Source: Tipula vernalis
Lineage: Eukaryota; Arthropoda; Insecta; Diptera; Tipulidae
DNA: 64,000 nt
Direction of reading: 5' to 3'
Assembly (NCBI GenBank): GCA_958295665.1
Contig: OY282558.1
Coordinates: 461,068,995-461,132,994, forward strand
Part shown: one piece after another, positions 13,527 to 25,850 of the stretch
Layout of the letters: each line of letters starts with the position of its first letter
How positions within the stretch are numbered: the stretch's first letter is position 1
Made by a program: the position numbers and the translations under genes
Notes under the pieces: model-generated
The model's database searches: none
What the model saw: only the letters and a program-made list of their open reading frames with translations
Told to the model about the DNA's origin: nothing

Positions 13527-16348
13527 CTATAGATTATTAAGATAATTCACGCATTCCACCCTAAACGTGTCCAAACGTGTCAAACATTTAATATGTGTTG
13601 GAATAGTATTCCATAGCCTAGCACCTCTCCTTATAAATGACCCTTTCATATAATTGGTGCGAGTGTTTGGCAATATTATGTTTTGTGTCCGTAATGACTG
13701 AGCAAATACAAGCTTATGATATATGTAGATATTGAGGTTGACGAGTTGTAATAATTTTTTACATTAAAACTAGAATTCTAAGATCAAAATAATTCTCCAA
13801 AGAGCATCCAAAAATCTTATTATAGTAAGGTGTCAATCGATCCCTGCGTTTCAATCCAAAAATGTATCTTAGGCATGAATTATACACTCTTTTAATTTTG
13901 GTAAATAAGCAAAAACTTAATTCGGAGAACACCACATCACAATAAAACAGATTACTAAGAATTAAAGATCTAGCTAACAGCATCCTGACCTTGATTGGAG
14001 TAAATGCAGAGATACGCCAAAGCATTCGCAGCCCATTGAACATTTGCTGCATAATAGAATTCACATGCACATTCCAATCCAAGTGTTTATCCAAGGTCAC
14101 ACCCAAATTCCTTACAGATTCACTAAAAGGTATATTGTCATTACCAACTCTAACAGAAGTTAAGTCCACGTCATAAGTAAAAGGATTACGCTTCTGGGAA
14201 AACATAATCACCTGGGACTTTTTCGAATTTAATAACAATTGATTCTCCGCCGACCACTCAATAATATTATTAATATTCCTGTTCATATATGCAATTACTT
14301 CATTAGTAGCTACCATTCTATCACAATTATCAATCTCAATTTCCCTAAAAATTTGGAGATCATCCGCAAACAAATGATAGTGAGAGTGTCGAATAGAACT
14401 TCCAATATCGTTTATATACATTGTAAATATTAAGGGCCCCATAATAGATCCCTGGGGGACACCAGTAGGCAGAGGCAAATAATTAGATTTAACTCCATTA
14501 ACTTCAACAAATTGAAAGCGATCAGTTAAATAAGATAACATTAATTCCGACGCATTAGATGAAAAACTGAAGCAGTTTCTCAATTTATAACAAAATTTAA
14601 CGAATGATATACAGTTAAAAGCTTTACTGAAATCAAGTAGACATAGCAGGACATAATTGCCCCTATCCAAGCAGCTCCTAACAAATTCCATCAAATCCAC
14701 TAACACCGTTGCAGTACTATGTCTTTCCCTAAACCCTGACTGCTGAGAAGATAATAAGTTACTTGTATTAAGGTATTGTTTAATCTGGTCGGAAATAATT
14801 CTTTCGAACACTTTTGAAAGAACTGAGAGTTGAGCAATAGGTCTCACATCAGACACTAATGCAGGCTCCTTAACTTTAGGTAGCCCAATAACTCTACTAA
14901 CTTTCCACACTTTAGGATAATATTGATGTTTCACAATACTATTAAACAAATACGTTAAATGAGGTACAATCACAGGAGCTATAATTTTTAAAAATCTTAG
15001 CGGCAAATTGTCAGCACCCATTGCATTAGACGTTAGAGAGCCTATTGCTTTAAGAACATCGTCATCAGACATAATATTAAAATTGAAGCAATTAGAGTTA
15101 TTAAAAGAGGTCTCAGTCTCCGAATGCTGCACCAGATTCATTATTGGCACTTTAACAAACTCCTCATTAAGCTCATAAGGAGAAAATTTAGAAACAACCT
15201 CAGCTGAATCCTAGGTTTTAAACCCATATTTGTCCAAATTCCTCCACAATAATTTAGTGCCAAGTTTGGGATCCAACTTATCACACAAAAACTTTCTCTT
15301 AGCCGATCTCACCATCTTATTAAGTTCTTTTTCATAACATTTGTAGGTTCGTTTGTCTTCCTCACAACGAGATTGTTTCCATACATTTTTTGCCATATCA
15401 ACAAGTTGTTTTTTATTTTTAATAGCATAGCTGAACCATGGGATATGCTTGATTGTTTTCCTAATCATTTTAAAGGGAGCATACTGATGCAGCCATTTCG
15501 AGATTTTATCATATAAAAGCTCAAACTTCCCATCAATTGTATCAAATCTACTCAATTCAGTCCAATCAACATTAAGTATATCACAATGAAGGCTGGGAAC
15601 ATCCTTATTATCGTAGTTGCGCACAAACTTAATCTCATCATTGAGTTGAACCGGTATGTTAAAGTCAATTGATATAAGATCATGATCAGTGAAGGATGAC
15701 TGATGAAAATTAGATGTTTCAAATTGGGTGTTAGAAACAATGTAATCCAGAAGTCTTTCAGTAGTATCACAAACTCTTGTTGGTTGAGTTTGCGTTGTAT
15801 GCAAATTAAGTGAATCAAAGATATTTCTTAATTCACGGCTTTCAACCCTGCCTAAAAAATCAATATTAAGGTCACCCACCAAAATAACCATATCAAAATC
15901 CACAACTAAATTAGACAACAGCTCACTCAATTCATTAAGAGGAAGGTCCCAAACATGCATATAAGCAACACAAACAACTACATATATTTAAAGAATTAAT
16001 ACTAAATTCAATTGTTAGATACTCTAAAGTCTCAGAAGAACCCTTTGAATGTATCTTCACATGATAATATTTAAAAAAGTCACTACGTACATAGAACGCA
16101 ACTCCACCACCTTTTCTTCCCACTCTATCATTCCTGAGCAACTTATACCCATCTATTTCAACACTTTTAAAAGTATGCGATGATTTAAGATTTGATTCAG
16201 ACACTCCAATAATGTGATGGGAAATGTGCTTAAATTCCATTCTCAATTTATCAATATTCGCCGAAACACTACGCGCATTAATATGAGATACTTTCAAGCA
16301 ATTTATCGCTAACGGGGAAATGCTAGGTAAACTATTAAAAAAGCTCAT
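13527..16348 (-). pseudogene. LINE ORF2: endonuclease and reverse transcriptase, broken
   Basis: The likely start is ATG at 16348. The N-terminal third is an APE-type endonuclease (INARSV near the start, GVSES, RKGGGVAFYV, then GDLNIDFLG and the FTDHDLI motif). The reverse transcriptase follows, with PKVWKVSRVIGLPKV, LDFSKAFNCI, GVPQGSIMGPL and the catalytic FADDLQIF, then the C-terminal segment up to the TAG at 13529-13527. Lesions seen: a frameshift near 15950-15980, an in-frame TAG at 15213-15211 between endonuclease and RT, and a frameshift near 13760 in an A-rich run. The polymerase block 15150-13759 is itself open. The enzyme nicks target DNA and primes cDNA synthesis there. Confidence 0.85.
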
Positions 16349-16726
16349 AATCACAACCACAATGACAAGCCAGGATACAATGCATGAAAAAACAATAGGG
16401 AAAGAAAAGAGGAAAAAATATATAAGATAAACTATAAAATCTGAAGACTGTAAAACTATCAACTACTACATTCAAGATTAACTTAATATCTAAATTCAAA
16501 AGTTTACAATACATATTTAATAACTAAACTGAATAAGGCTAAGAACAAAATTTATGCTAATCATGCAACTAATCATGCACTAAATGTACTCAAAGATAAG
16601 GCTATAAGAACAAAATATGTATATAAACTAATCATGCACATACTATACAAGATATGTATTAACCAATAACTAAATGTCTAAATGTTAAATGTTCAACTGA
16701 ATAAATTGAATCAACCATCTAAACCA

Positions 16727-17638
16727 TTATTTTTTAAATTGAGCCAATTCTTCTACAGATCGCACAATTTTCGGTCTATCATTAGCTACCGCAATAATAG
16801 CTACCATACCTCTTCTTATAACCACATTTGATACCATACCCGCTGTTTTCATCAACTTCGCTTTAGCTAGAATGTCCTTGGCTTCCTTAGACAGATATTC
16901 ATTGATGTATATCCTCGATTTTGGAAATTTGTCATCAATACATGTTATCCATAATGGTTTATCCTTTAAGTACTTAAGATAAGTAGCCATAAAATGATTG
17001 CTCTTCAACTGCTTGAACCTTTATAACTGACGGACCTCCACCATTCTTTCTATGTATCCTAAAAATATCCTAGCATTAAAGTTATGTACACCCATCTCAA
17101 CAGCAATATTTGTCAAAAATAGGTGATCATAAATGTTGACCGTATCTGGAATACCGTAAAGCATCAACACCCTTTGATTTTTCCACTCATCCCGCCTTTT
17201 ATAAAGCTCAAATTGCTTCTCAAGAAAAACAATCCTTTCCACCAATTTCGATGTTTCAGATGACAAACTCGCCTTCACATCAGCTATGGCATTATCACAG
17301 TAACTAGTAATTTTCGGCCACATCGCATTCAATTGCTTTGATACCCAATTCTCAATATCATCCTTATTCCCTAGTTTATCCTTCTTAGCCTCAGCATCTT
17401 TAGCTTTGATCAAGCCAGCCAGAACTCTAGTGAGGTTACTGTCCGCAATGCAACGTGGACAAAACCATTTAGCTTTTGATTTAAGATGTTCAAATTCCAC
17501 ATCCGTTTTGACATCGACACATTCCGAATGGAACCACTTCAAACAGCCATTACAATTCAGCTGCAGCCAATTTTGCTTATGCATAGAAGACTTAGGCTCA
17601 ACTTCTTTTTTGTTACAAATTGCACATTTCTCGCCCAT
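16727..17638 (-). pseudogene. LINE ORF1 protein with PHD-type zinc finger, one nonsense codon
   Basis: ATG at 17638 opens a frame whose first 70 residues form a C4HC3 PHD-like finger: CAIC near the start, NCNGC, WFHSEC and WFCPRC. A helical, charged middle follows, probably coiled coil, as in LINE ORF1 proteins that bind element RNA and multimerise. A TAA at 17023-17021 interrupts the frame after 205 codons. The same frame then resumes without a shift to 16727, giving a C-terminal domain with YINEYLSKEAKDILAKAK, like the C-terminal ORF1 segment of CR1-type elements. A single substitution therefore explains the break. Confidence 0.8.
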
Positions 17639-17640
17639 TG

Positions 17641-18207
17641 TTAATTGAGGTTATGTTATTTTATTGTAAGTATTAAAATTAAAATTTTAGATAAATCCAC
17701 CTTTACTTATAGATTAATTAATTAGCAATTATAAGCTTCCACAACTTTAAGCAGCCTTATACCAGTTTAAAACAAAAAATGTATTAAAACATTAAATTTA
17801 ATAATTAAATACGGACCAAATAAAATTTGTACATGTACAACCAATGTCAAACACAATATAGTTGAGCTTACCTTGCGGCTGTGCTCTTCAATGTCGGAAC
17901 TTTTCATTCCCTGCACGATTCTGCTTTACCTCCACCTACGGAGGATCTTGCTATGTTATTTATGTCTAGCAAGAAAAGCCGCTTTTGTGGTTCTCTGCTT
18001 TCTCACCTAAGCCCTTCTGAGCTTTAAATTTTCAAGTTTAAGCTCTATGTCTATCACTGATTGAATTGTAAATGGAGAGTGACGGATATATTCTAAGACC
18101 ACTTTTCAAACCACATCGCAATAGAAAATTAAATGATTAGGAATATTTCTCTCTCAAACTTGTTTCGTTACTTTCTCCCGTTAGGGTAATTCGATCGGCT
18201 GAAGATA

Positions 18208-18238
<31 letters not shown>

Positions 18239-18555
18239 TTTTTAGCAATTTCCATTGCTTTTGAAAATTCTTATCCTCTGATTACGAAACAAAAAACACA
18301 GAACAAACGTGTTTGGTACTGAAATACAAATAGAACTAATCTTGTAGCTAATTGGTCTTGCTTCCTATAATGGCTCAAAAAAAAAAAATATAAAAGAAAT
18401 TTAAGATCCCAGTACATAACTTATTGGATTAACTTCAGTGATGAAATTAATAGGGGTATTATAGGTGTACCTTTCGGGTATCGCAAGGCTTAAAAGAATG
18501 TTCGCTAAAAACGATGCCTGTCGTCTTGATGTTCTTTGTCTTCCTAATAGAGGGG
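17641..18555. other. LINE 5' flank or 5' UTR and non-coding DNA
   Basis: The first few hundred bases above 17640 could be the 5' UTR of the LINE, but no boundary is visible. A T-rich run (TTTTTTATT repeated) lies at about 18210-18242. No coding exon was recognised. Confidence 0.4.
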
Positions 18556-19222
18556 CTACCTCTTCCTAATAGGATATTGGTGAGGTGCTTTTTCAGTCCA
18601 TTTTCCCGGTTGCAACATTATCAACTTTGATCGTTCTACCTCCGAACTAATTAACGTCTCTGTTGACACCCCCGATTGGAGTTTAGCTTGTATGCTAATC
18701 ACAAGCGGTGATCTGCACTGGAGTATGTTCTCCTGTGCTCCGTACAAGGCTGAGAGTCCTTTTGTCATTTTTCCAGCTGAATTACAGCATCATTTTTCTC
18801 TTATTGAGTACATTTTGCTCCAACTCTTCGAAGCGTGCATTACGTTTGGTGCTGTTTCGCATTTGTTGTATTTATTCCGAAACCTGGCAGGTCAGATCAC
18901 AGTGATCTCATGAAGTTCTGTCATTTGTTTATTACCCCACTCAGTAATATGGAGCATGTTTAAAAAGTGGGCGTAGGTTGAGTGAAACTGCTCTACATGA
19001 ACTTGTTACAAGGTTTGAAAGATGGAACCTCCTATATAGCACCGTTAGTTCCTTTTCTGCGATTTCTGACGCCTTGGCAAGGTTATTAGGTTTTGTATCG
19101 TTGAGCCTACAGTCCCTCATTTTAAGCACTACTTGTTTTACTGCATTTCCACTGAGGTGCATTGGGGCATCGAACTCTCTTCTTGATGGTTTATCCTTCG
19201 AGGTATTTATGGTTCTCGCCAA
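18556..19222 (-). other. Possible degenerate element ORF1/gag-like region
   Basis: Two minus-strand frames (19222-18941 and 18768-18556) encode polar, Lys/Arg/Ser-rich sequence in two different frames. One contains KDKPSRREFDAP and SEIAEKELTVLYRRF, which looks protein-like rather than random, but I recognise no domain. Given the element debris around it, a decayed ORF1 or gag is the likeliest reading. It could also be chance. Confidence 0.25.
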
Positions 19223-19314
19223 ACTTTCTAAACTAAGTGACTTAGACGATAATTTGTTTCTTCTTTGACGACTCCCTCTCTGATGTATGTGCGCAGTTAG
19301 CTCTCATTTATTGT

Positions 19315-19557
19315 GTGTTTGATTCTTTGAAATTTGCTGACAGTTGTAAAAATATTATTCTGTCCACAGATAATAAACCAGTACTCAACTCTCGGAAAAA
19401 TTATTTGATTGTTTCCAAATTGGTCAAGGATTGTAAACACTTCATCAATCTACTTTGCTCCCGCAATAATGTCACAGTTATGTGGTTTAATGCCCATTGT
19501 GACTTTGCGGACAATAAGGTTGCTGATTTATTAGCTAAAAATATTCCATATTTGTAA
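19315..19557 (+). pseudogene. RNase H-like fragment of a non-LTR element
   Basis: The plus frame reads through ILSTDNKPVLNS, then VTVMWFNAHCDFADNKVADLLAK. The STDNKPVLNS segment corresponds to the Asp-containing strand, and WFNAHCDFADNKVADLLAK to the final His/Asn/Asp motif (normally W.PgH..i.gNe.AD.lAk) of the RNase H domain found at the end of some LINE ORF2 proteins. Only about 80 codons remain, with no polymerase upstream in frame, so it is an isolated relic. Confidence 0.6.
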
Positions 19558-22500
19558 CTTCATAATCCTGAACAGGCTGGCTGCTCCCTTATTCTTTTGT
19601 TGTGGTAATTAAGACAAGGAGGGTTCGACGCGTCGTTGTCGTATGGCGGATTTCTTCAATAGTGGGTTCAACATAAGTTTGCAATATTTGTCAAATGCCA
19701 GAAGTTTACGAAATTTTATTTTCATTCTTTCTGACACATGATTATTATATAAACTTTAGTTACTATATGTCCCGTCTACTCATCCTGCTAAACAATTTAC
19801 ATTTTAATATCAAAGATGAATCCACTTATGAGAAATTCGACCACTTATGTCGCGACATCTTGGGGTGAATGTTATAACCGATCCCAAAGACAATACCACT
19901 TTAAGTGGATCAATATTTTTTGAAATTATCTTAGTTTGTAGTCCAGTCGGCATATTGTTGTCTGTTATGGGCTGACATTTCCTAGTACAACTTCCACTTA
20001 ATTTGCCGAATATTCTGGAGTAAAGTCTTTAGTTTTGAGAACACGAGCAACACAGCCTTTTCTCGATGCTACTCTATTAAATGAGGTTTTTACTGTGTAC
20101 TCCTATTTATAACGTCGAACTGTATTGATTGAGATTTGAATACCGTTCGCACAAGTTTTCATTTTGATTGTCGTGCGTTTCTGTTGGATTTTTCTCCTTC
20201 TCTGAATTGACTCTATCTATATGTCTTCTTGGTAAGTCATCCACATTTAGAGAGTCACTCTCCAGCTTAACCTACTTCTTTACAAATGGCACATATATTT
20301 TGGTGTATTTTACTACCTACTTACTACACATTGATTTTCGGTCCTTTGGGATGGATAACTAAGAACACCACCTCAAAAGGCTCTTTATACACGAAACTGA
20401 TTTTAAAACATATAATTGTTGGTTACTACTCAAATGCTCAAACTGAACTGAAGAAAGAAAAGTAATGCGAGAGAAAGAAAAATATCGATCTGCTATTGTG
20501 GTGGGGCTTAAACAGAAAGAATAGATTAAGATACTTTCTTGTGGAACGCACTGTATCTCGAGTAGTAACAGTCTTGCTGGCGTTTTGTTAGTACGATTTC
20601 TGTTAGGTAAAATAAAATTACTTTAAATTACGTCTCTAACAAACCAGCCAAGATATCTGGTCGAAAAGGAGATATAGAGTGTCCATATACTTAATACAAT
20701 TGGCTATCGAATTTTTTATTCAAGGAATACCAATTAAAAATTATTTTGTTTTTCAGAATTAAAAGACAATAAATTGTCCAAGCTCTACATAATATAAAAT
20801 CATAAAAATTTTCTGATTTTTGACGATGAATCAAGGTATCAGAAAATAACTTATTTTACTTTATCTCGGTAGTCATAATAAGTAACAACCGCAACTAAAT
20901 AGTAATTACAATAGATAGGTAGTTCCATTTGTATGTATAATTAAATTAAATTCGAAATCACAATAGAGAATGTAATATACACAACATCAAATTAAACTAT
21001 AAAATTGTCAAATTTAAACAATAATATAAGAGGATATACATATGTAGGTAACAAAGAAGGTATTTTATATGGATAGTTAAGAGATGAAATATTCTGCTAT
21101 TCAGACAGTTTCAAATTTATATTTCTCAAGCAAATCAAGACTTATAATAATTTTGTAATGGTTTTGTATTTTTGCTGTACGAAATAGCAGAATATTTTTT
21201 TTCAGCGACATGGATATACACATAATATTATAAAGATAATTTCAATATAGTATACATATAAATACAAAAATGAATATATAATTTGAAATTTGTTATGCTT
21301 CGTTAGCTTTTTTTTTGCTGTATAAATAATTTTCAAAAAAATTTTCATTTAAACAACAAAGGTTTTTCTTTACCGCGCTTATAATATATATGTAAAGACG
21401 TGTTGATTTCGCTGCACAAATTATATTACGAGTCGTGAAATCGTGAAAACTCTGTATTTTATGTAGATGTATAATGTACGTTTATATGTATGAAAGTCTA
21501 AATTAATTTACTTCATTTATTTACAAACATTCATAAGTAGGTAATGTGTAATTAGTCTAATCACAAATTAAATCAAGATCATTTTCATCAACTAATATTT
21601 TATCTTGTGAATGCAACCTAATAAATATTTTTTTTTTTGTATTTAAAGTAAGCCGCAAACCTATACTAAAAAAATAAATAAAACAAATTAACTCTTGAAG
21701 AAACAACCTAACCAATATTATTTTTAAACTTGAGATGTAAAAAAAATTATCTCATCATCATCATTCTCACATTACCTAGCGCACCCCGCGATTTATTGAA
21801 ATCACTGTATTTTATTGTGTTTGAGTCGATATTATTTTATTGAAGATGAATTATTATTAATTTACTTAATGTATTTTGACAGCATAGCATCTGGGTAAAA
21901 AAAAAACATATTTTATTGGTGTTGAGTAATTAGCTGTATGTGCGAAATCAGTGTGATGCACATCCTATCCCTATACCGCCGCAGAAAATTATTTATTGTC
22001 CCGTTTTTAAATCTAACACGTTTTTGCTTTATTGACCGAAACGAAAATATTTCCTTAAGAACTCATAAATATTTGTATAGAGATTAGTCTTTCATCCGCA
22101 CCCCACATATTACATATAAATATCCGATAACAAATTTATTTCTTAACTTCTTTATTACAGCACTTTATGAATTGGATGGTGATTTGATTTTATTACATCA
22201 TCATCATGTGTGTGAGTGTGTGTGTGTGTGTGAAAATGAAAATTTGATACAACAATTTGATATAGAAAAAAGGGGCGAGAATCATAATAACCGCATCCTA
22301 GTTAAAATATTTGTGGTTTGATTATGATTGTCAAGGTATACCATATAGTGGGGTTGAAATACAGTAAAAGAAAATATTTTATTTGGGAAAATGTGGAAAA
22401 ATAAGGAAAATTTATTATTAAGTATTTTGATTATTTTCTTGTGTTTGTAGCATAATGGACTTTGTCGTAAATGAATTATAAATCAAATTGATTGTGTAAT

Positions 22501-23994
22501 AAATTAAGTGGTTGTGGAAAATTTATTAGAATTTTCATTTAACTTAATATTACATGTTTAAATTGAAAAAGTAATTTGTGTATTATTACTTACTGTAGTA
22601 CTGTGCTGCAAATGTGTCTCTTCTCTTCAACGTTGTTTAACGTTTGATGATCATTTTAAAAAATCTTAATTCTATTGATTTAATTATGGTGGGGGAAGGG
22701 GGCTGGGGAAGGATGAGTTCATCCTTAATTATCGATTTTTTTTTAAAGAATTGGCTATTTTAGTGCAAACCAAATTTAACATTCAATTAATATGTTTGGC
22801 AAGCTCTCGCATTTCAAAAAAAAAATTTAAACTTTAATTCTTTAATTGTAAAAGGCAATAGGCAAGAATAGAACGAAAGGGCAACAAAATGGGGCAAACA
22901 GTTAAGTATTAAGAAGAATCTGTAAAGTAAATGCAGAATTATGCAGAGTACAATTCTGACAAATTAGTTTTTAATGTTCTGCTATTATATTTAGTTAACA
23001 AGTGTGATATATCTCTTTCGATGGGTTTTGTTTTTTGAGCCATGAAACCGAAATCACATTTCTTAACTTTTTATACCAATTCGATACAAAAAACGAATAA
23101 AATGAGAAATTTGCCATTGAACCGAAATCCGAATATACAGATCACTTAGATTTAAGTGATTTTATGTAAGAATGTCTAAAATTCGGTTAAGCAAAAATGA
23201 GCTTATTATACAACATATAGTACGCAAGTGCATGCAGAGACCATATTGTATACGATAAAGAACAATTAAAAAATTTTACACTACGACATTCTATTAATAT
23301 TAGAGACAAATTTAAAGCTTCGGCCTAATTTTAAGGACAATATTTATGATCTTGTCAATTTTAGGATCGATAAAAATATATCATTTTTACTGTAGGCAGA
23401 TGAAATGATTTAAACCATAACATAGTTTGAATAAAAAAATTAAATTACAGGGCCCACAAGATTAAGAAGTGGTTTGCTTAGAGTAGAAAGAAGAAGAGAA
23501 CCGATGATAACTATACAAAGATGTTCTCAGTTACAATATTCAGCACACAATTAGGAAAGGACGTCCTGGAATTTGAACTTCGAATAGTGATTCAGAATGG
23601 GAGTTGAAACCTCAAAAACATTTGCTCGTAAGCAGAAAGCGGGATAGAAATCTAACCGAAAATAGATCAAAACCCGTCATAATGCAACAGAACGTAAGAG
23701 TATTAAGGGCTTTGAATCTCGAAATGCAAACTTCAAATATAATGGCGAACGTTTTCACCACCGAAAATGGTTTATCTCAAAACAGGTGGACAAATTTTAT
23801 TGAGACAAAATCCTGTCCCAATAAATTTCGTCCAACTGTATTGAGATAAATCATTTTCACTTGAAATTAGATGTTGATATTTTAGTTTAAACTGTTTGGT
23901 GATAAATCATCGAAAAGCTTAAGTGTAGATGTGTTGTTCATATACGTTGGTTGGTACTCTAAAATCAATGGCTTGCCTAGTATGCCTCATAATC
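19558..23994. other. Non-coding DNA
   Basis: AT-rich throughout, with a (GT)n microsatellite near 22207-22232 and several poly-T tracts. The sequence just after 19557 may be the 3' end of the element that supplied the RNase H relic. No exon with plausible splice sites was recognised. Confidence 0.45.
22207..22232. repeat. (GT)n microsatellite
   Basis: A run of GTGTGTGAGTGTGTGTGTG, almost pure GT with one GA interruption. Confidence 0.85.
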
Positions 23995-24180
23995 TTTAAA
24001 TTTTCTAAATTCTTAAAATACTTCAAATTTTTAAATTTTTAACATTTTTTAAATTTAGGTCATTTATCTGACTAAATTCTATAAATTCTCACTTACTTTT
24101 CACTAATTTTTTTAAATTGTTTAAATATATTCTTTAAATCCCTAAATTCTTTAAAGTCTTTAAATTCTTTATGCAAAGAT
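23995..24180. repeat. Imperfect short-period repeat (TTTAAATTCT-like)
   Basis: Repeated TTTAAATTCT / CTAAATTCTTTAAA words at roughly 9-11 bp spacing over about 180 bp. It is strongly AT-biased, so part of the regularity could be composition, but the CTTTAAATTCTTTA core recurs several times. Confidence 0.45.
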
Positions 24181-24870
24181 TTATGAAAATTATTAAAGCA
24201 CTTTAAAGAGTTTGTTAAACGTATCAAAATAAGTTAAATTCACATGAGTTTTTTTTAAACCCGGCTACATAAGTTAAAGTGCATTTGAATCAAAAATGGG
24301 CAGTATACTTCTATGGAATAAATTCTACTATTTGTGGATTCAAGGATGCTTAGTATTCATTAAATAATGCATTCATCATTAATTGTTGTGAAAGGGGATT
24401 ATCGGATTCTTGTAAGAAGAAGGGTTTAACAAAGACATATACGCAGGAATTATTGGAAATCACTCTCCGAGTAGTTTCTTGACAACCAGGGTCTATGCGT
24501 CAAGCTCGAGGCATGTTCAAAGCTATTTATTTATTAGAATTATTTATATTTCAAGATTTTAAGTTAACACCACCAGAAGAGAATAACTTACGGGATATAT
24601 ACATTTTCATACTACGATTTTGTTTGAAAGTTTGGTTTCAGTGAACTAAAGCCGCTAAAGCCCTAACGAGGTTTTTATAAATACACAACACATGACGCAA
24701 AATTGGCGATAGCTATAATTACTAAATAAAATATGTAATCGTTTGTGGTATTTTTCAGTTTCGTCCGAACAAGTTTTGAGCGCACAGGAATTTATTAGGT
24801 CGAGCCTAATAAATTGCTGATATTGAAAAATTTATTAAGAAAGACCTCAAGAGTTAATCTTGAAAAGCTT
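24181..24870. other. Non-coding, nothing recognised
   Basis: AT-rich spacer between two decayed repeat tracts, with no coding content seen. Confidence 0.4.
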
Positions 24871-25440
24871 GTATAATCTTCATAAAAAATTTCAATTTTT
24901 CAATGTTCCAGAAAAACTAGAGTAAACAAACAAAATTCTAAAATACTCCTGAAAAATCAAGAAAACACTGAGATTCTCGAATAATATGAAAGACACCATG
25001 CAGACTTGGCAAAACATTCAATAATTTCGAAAATACGACAATGACGATAATATCAAATACTCTATTTAGAAAAGCTCAAATAATCTCAATTGCTCTAGAT
25101 TAATCAATCATTCTAAAAAACTCGATATCCCTAAAATATTCTTGAAAAATCGGAATGCAGGAAACAGGAAAAAAGCTTCTTGCTCGAAAAAATAAATGGA
25201 AAATCTCGAATAATCTCGAAAATATTGAATAGTGTTGAAAATTTCGAATAAATTAGATACCAATCAATTTAATGCTATTCAAACCTGGCTATCTATAGAG
25301 TACTCCAAAAATCTCAAAATCTCGAACTTCGAGAATCTCACTTAACTCATTTTTAACGTCAACTCTTATATTTCAATCCAAACTAAACTCGAATAATATC
25401 GAAAAATTTACAAAATCTTGAATAATACCTAAATGGGTGG
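24871..25440. repeat. Imperfect short-period repeat (AATCTCGAA-like), copy 1
   Basis: Words such as AATCTCGAATAATCTCGAAA, TCGAATAATATCGAAAA and AATCTTGAATAAT recur with a spacing near 10-20 bp. The end of the tract (about 25317-25440) matches part of the tract at 30430-30990 in word order: TCTCGAACTTCGAGAAT, CATTTAACTCA-like, ATCCAAACTAAACTCGAATAAT, AAAATCTTG, CTAAATG. The two loci are therefore related copies and not independent simple sequence. Confidence 0.6.
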
Positions 25441-25750
25441 GGGGCTTCGATTATTTATATAAGGATTACGCGAGTTTCGAGAATTTTATCCAAATCGCGG
25501 CAAAACATGGTTGAAAGTTCTCTTACGCCTGGCATATATAGAAAATGCACTGGTCTGCCTGAACGCAAAATCAATTGAGGTCAATTTTTCAATTTTTTTT
25601 GTGAATTTATAACAAAACTTGAAAAAAGTTTTTGTTTGGTCAACTTAGACTAGACTACTTTCTATAGGCGCTTGTCTTTAATGCTTATAATCGAGTATCC
25701 TGGCAATCGGGACTTGCCAATTGTGAATTTTCGATACTCGGAGAAATAAA

Positions 25751-25850
25751 ACTCGCAATACGAGAGATACATAATCGAAAGGCAGAGAGATATTAACTAC
25801 AACTTTCTGTAGAATTGAATTTCAGTATTCTGAAATGTATGCTACGATAT
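25751..25850. repeat. Dispersed repeat, copy 1 (shared with 35771-35910)
   Basis: A 27-bp block at 25751-25777 (ACTCGCAATACGAGAGATAC plus seven more bases) matches 35771-35797 with one difference. Downstream both copies keep weaker similarity, including ATTCTGAAATGT. It looks like a dispersed low-copy element, too short here to classify. Confidence 0.55.

Larger units (their letters stand above)
13272..17640 (-). mobile_element. Non-LTR retrotransposon (CR1/Jockey-type LINE), nearly complete
   Basis: On the minus strand the order is ORF1 with a PHD-type zinc finger (17638-16727), a spacer, ORF2 with AP-endonuclease and reverse transcriptase (16348-13527), a short 3' UTR, and an (AAAT)n tail at 13295-13272. 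The tail of short tandem repeats instead of poly-A, the GDLNIDFLG endonuclease motif and the FADDLQIF polymerase motif all fit the CR1/Jockey superfamily. I can see only a few lesions, so it is a fairly young copy. The 5' end lies somewhere beyond 17640 and I could not identify target-site duplications. Confidence 0.88.
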
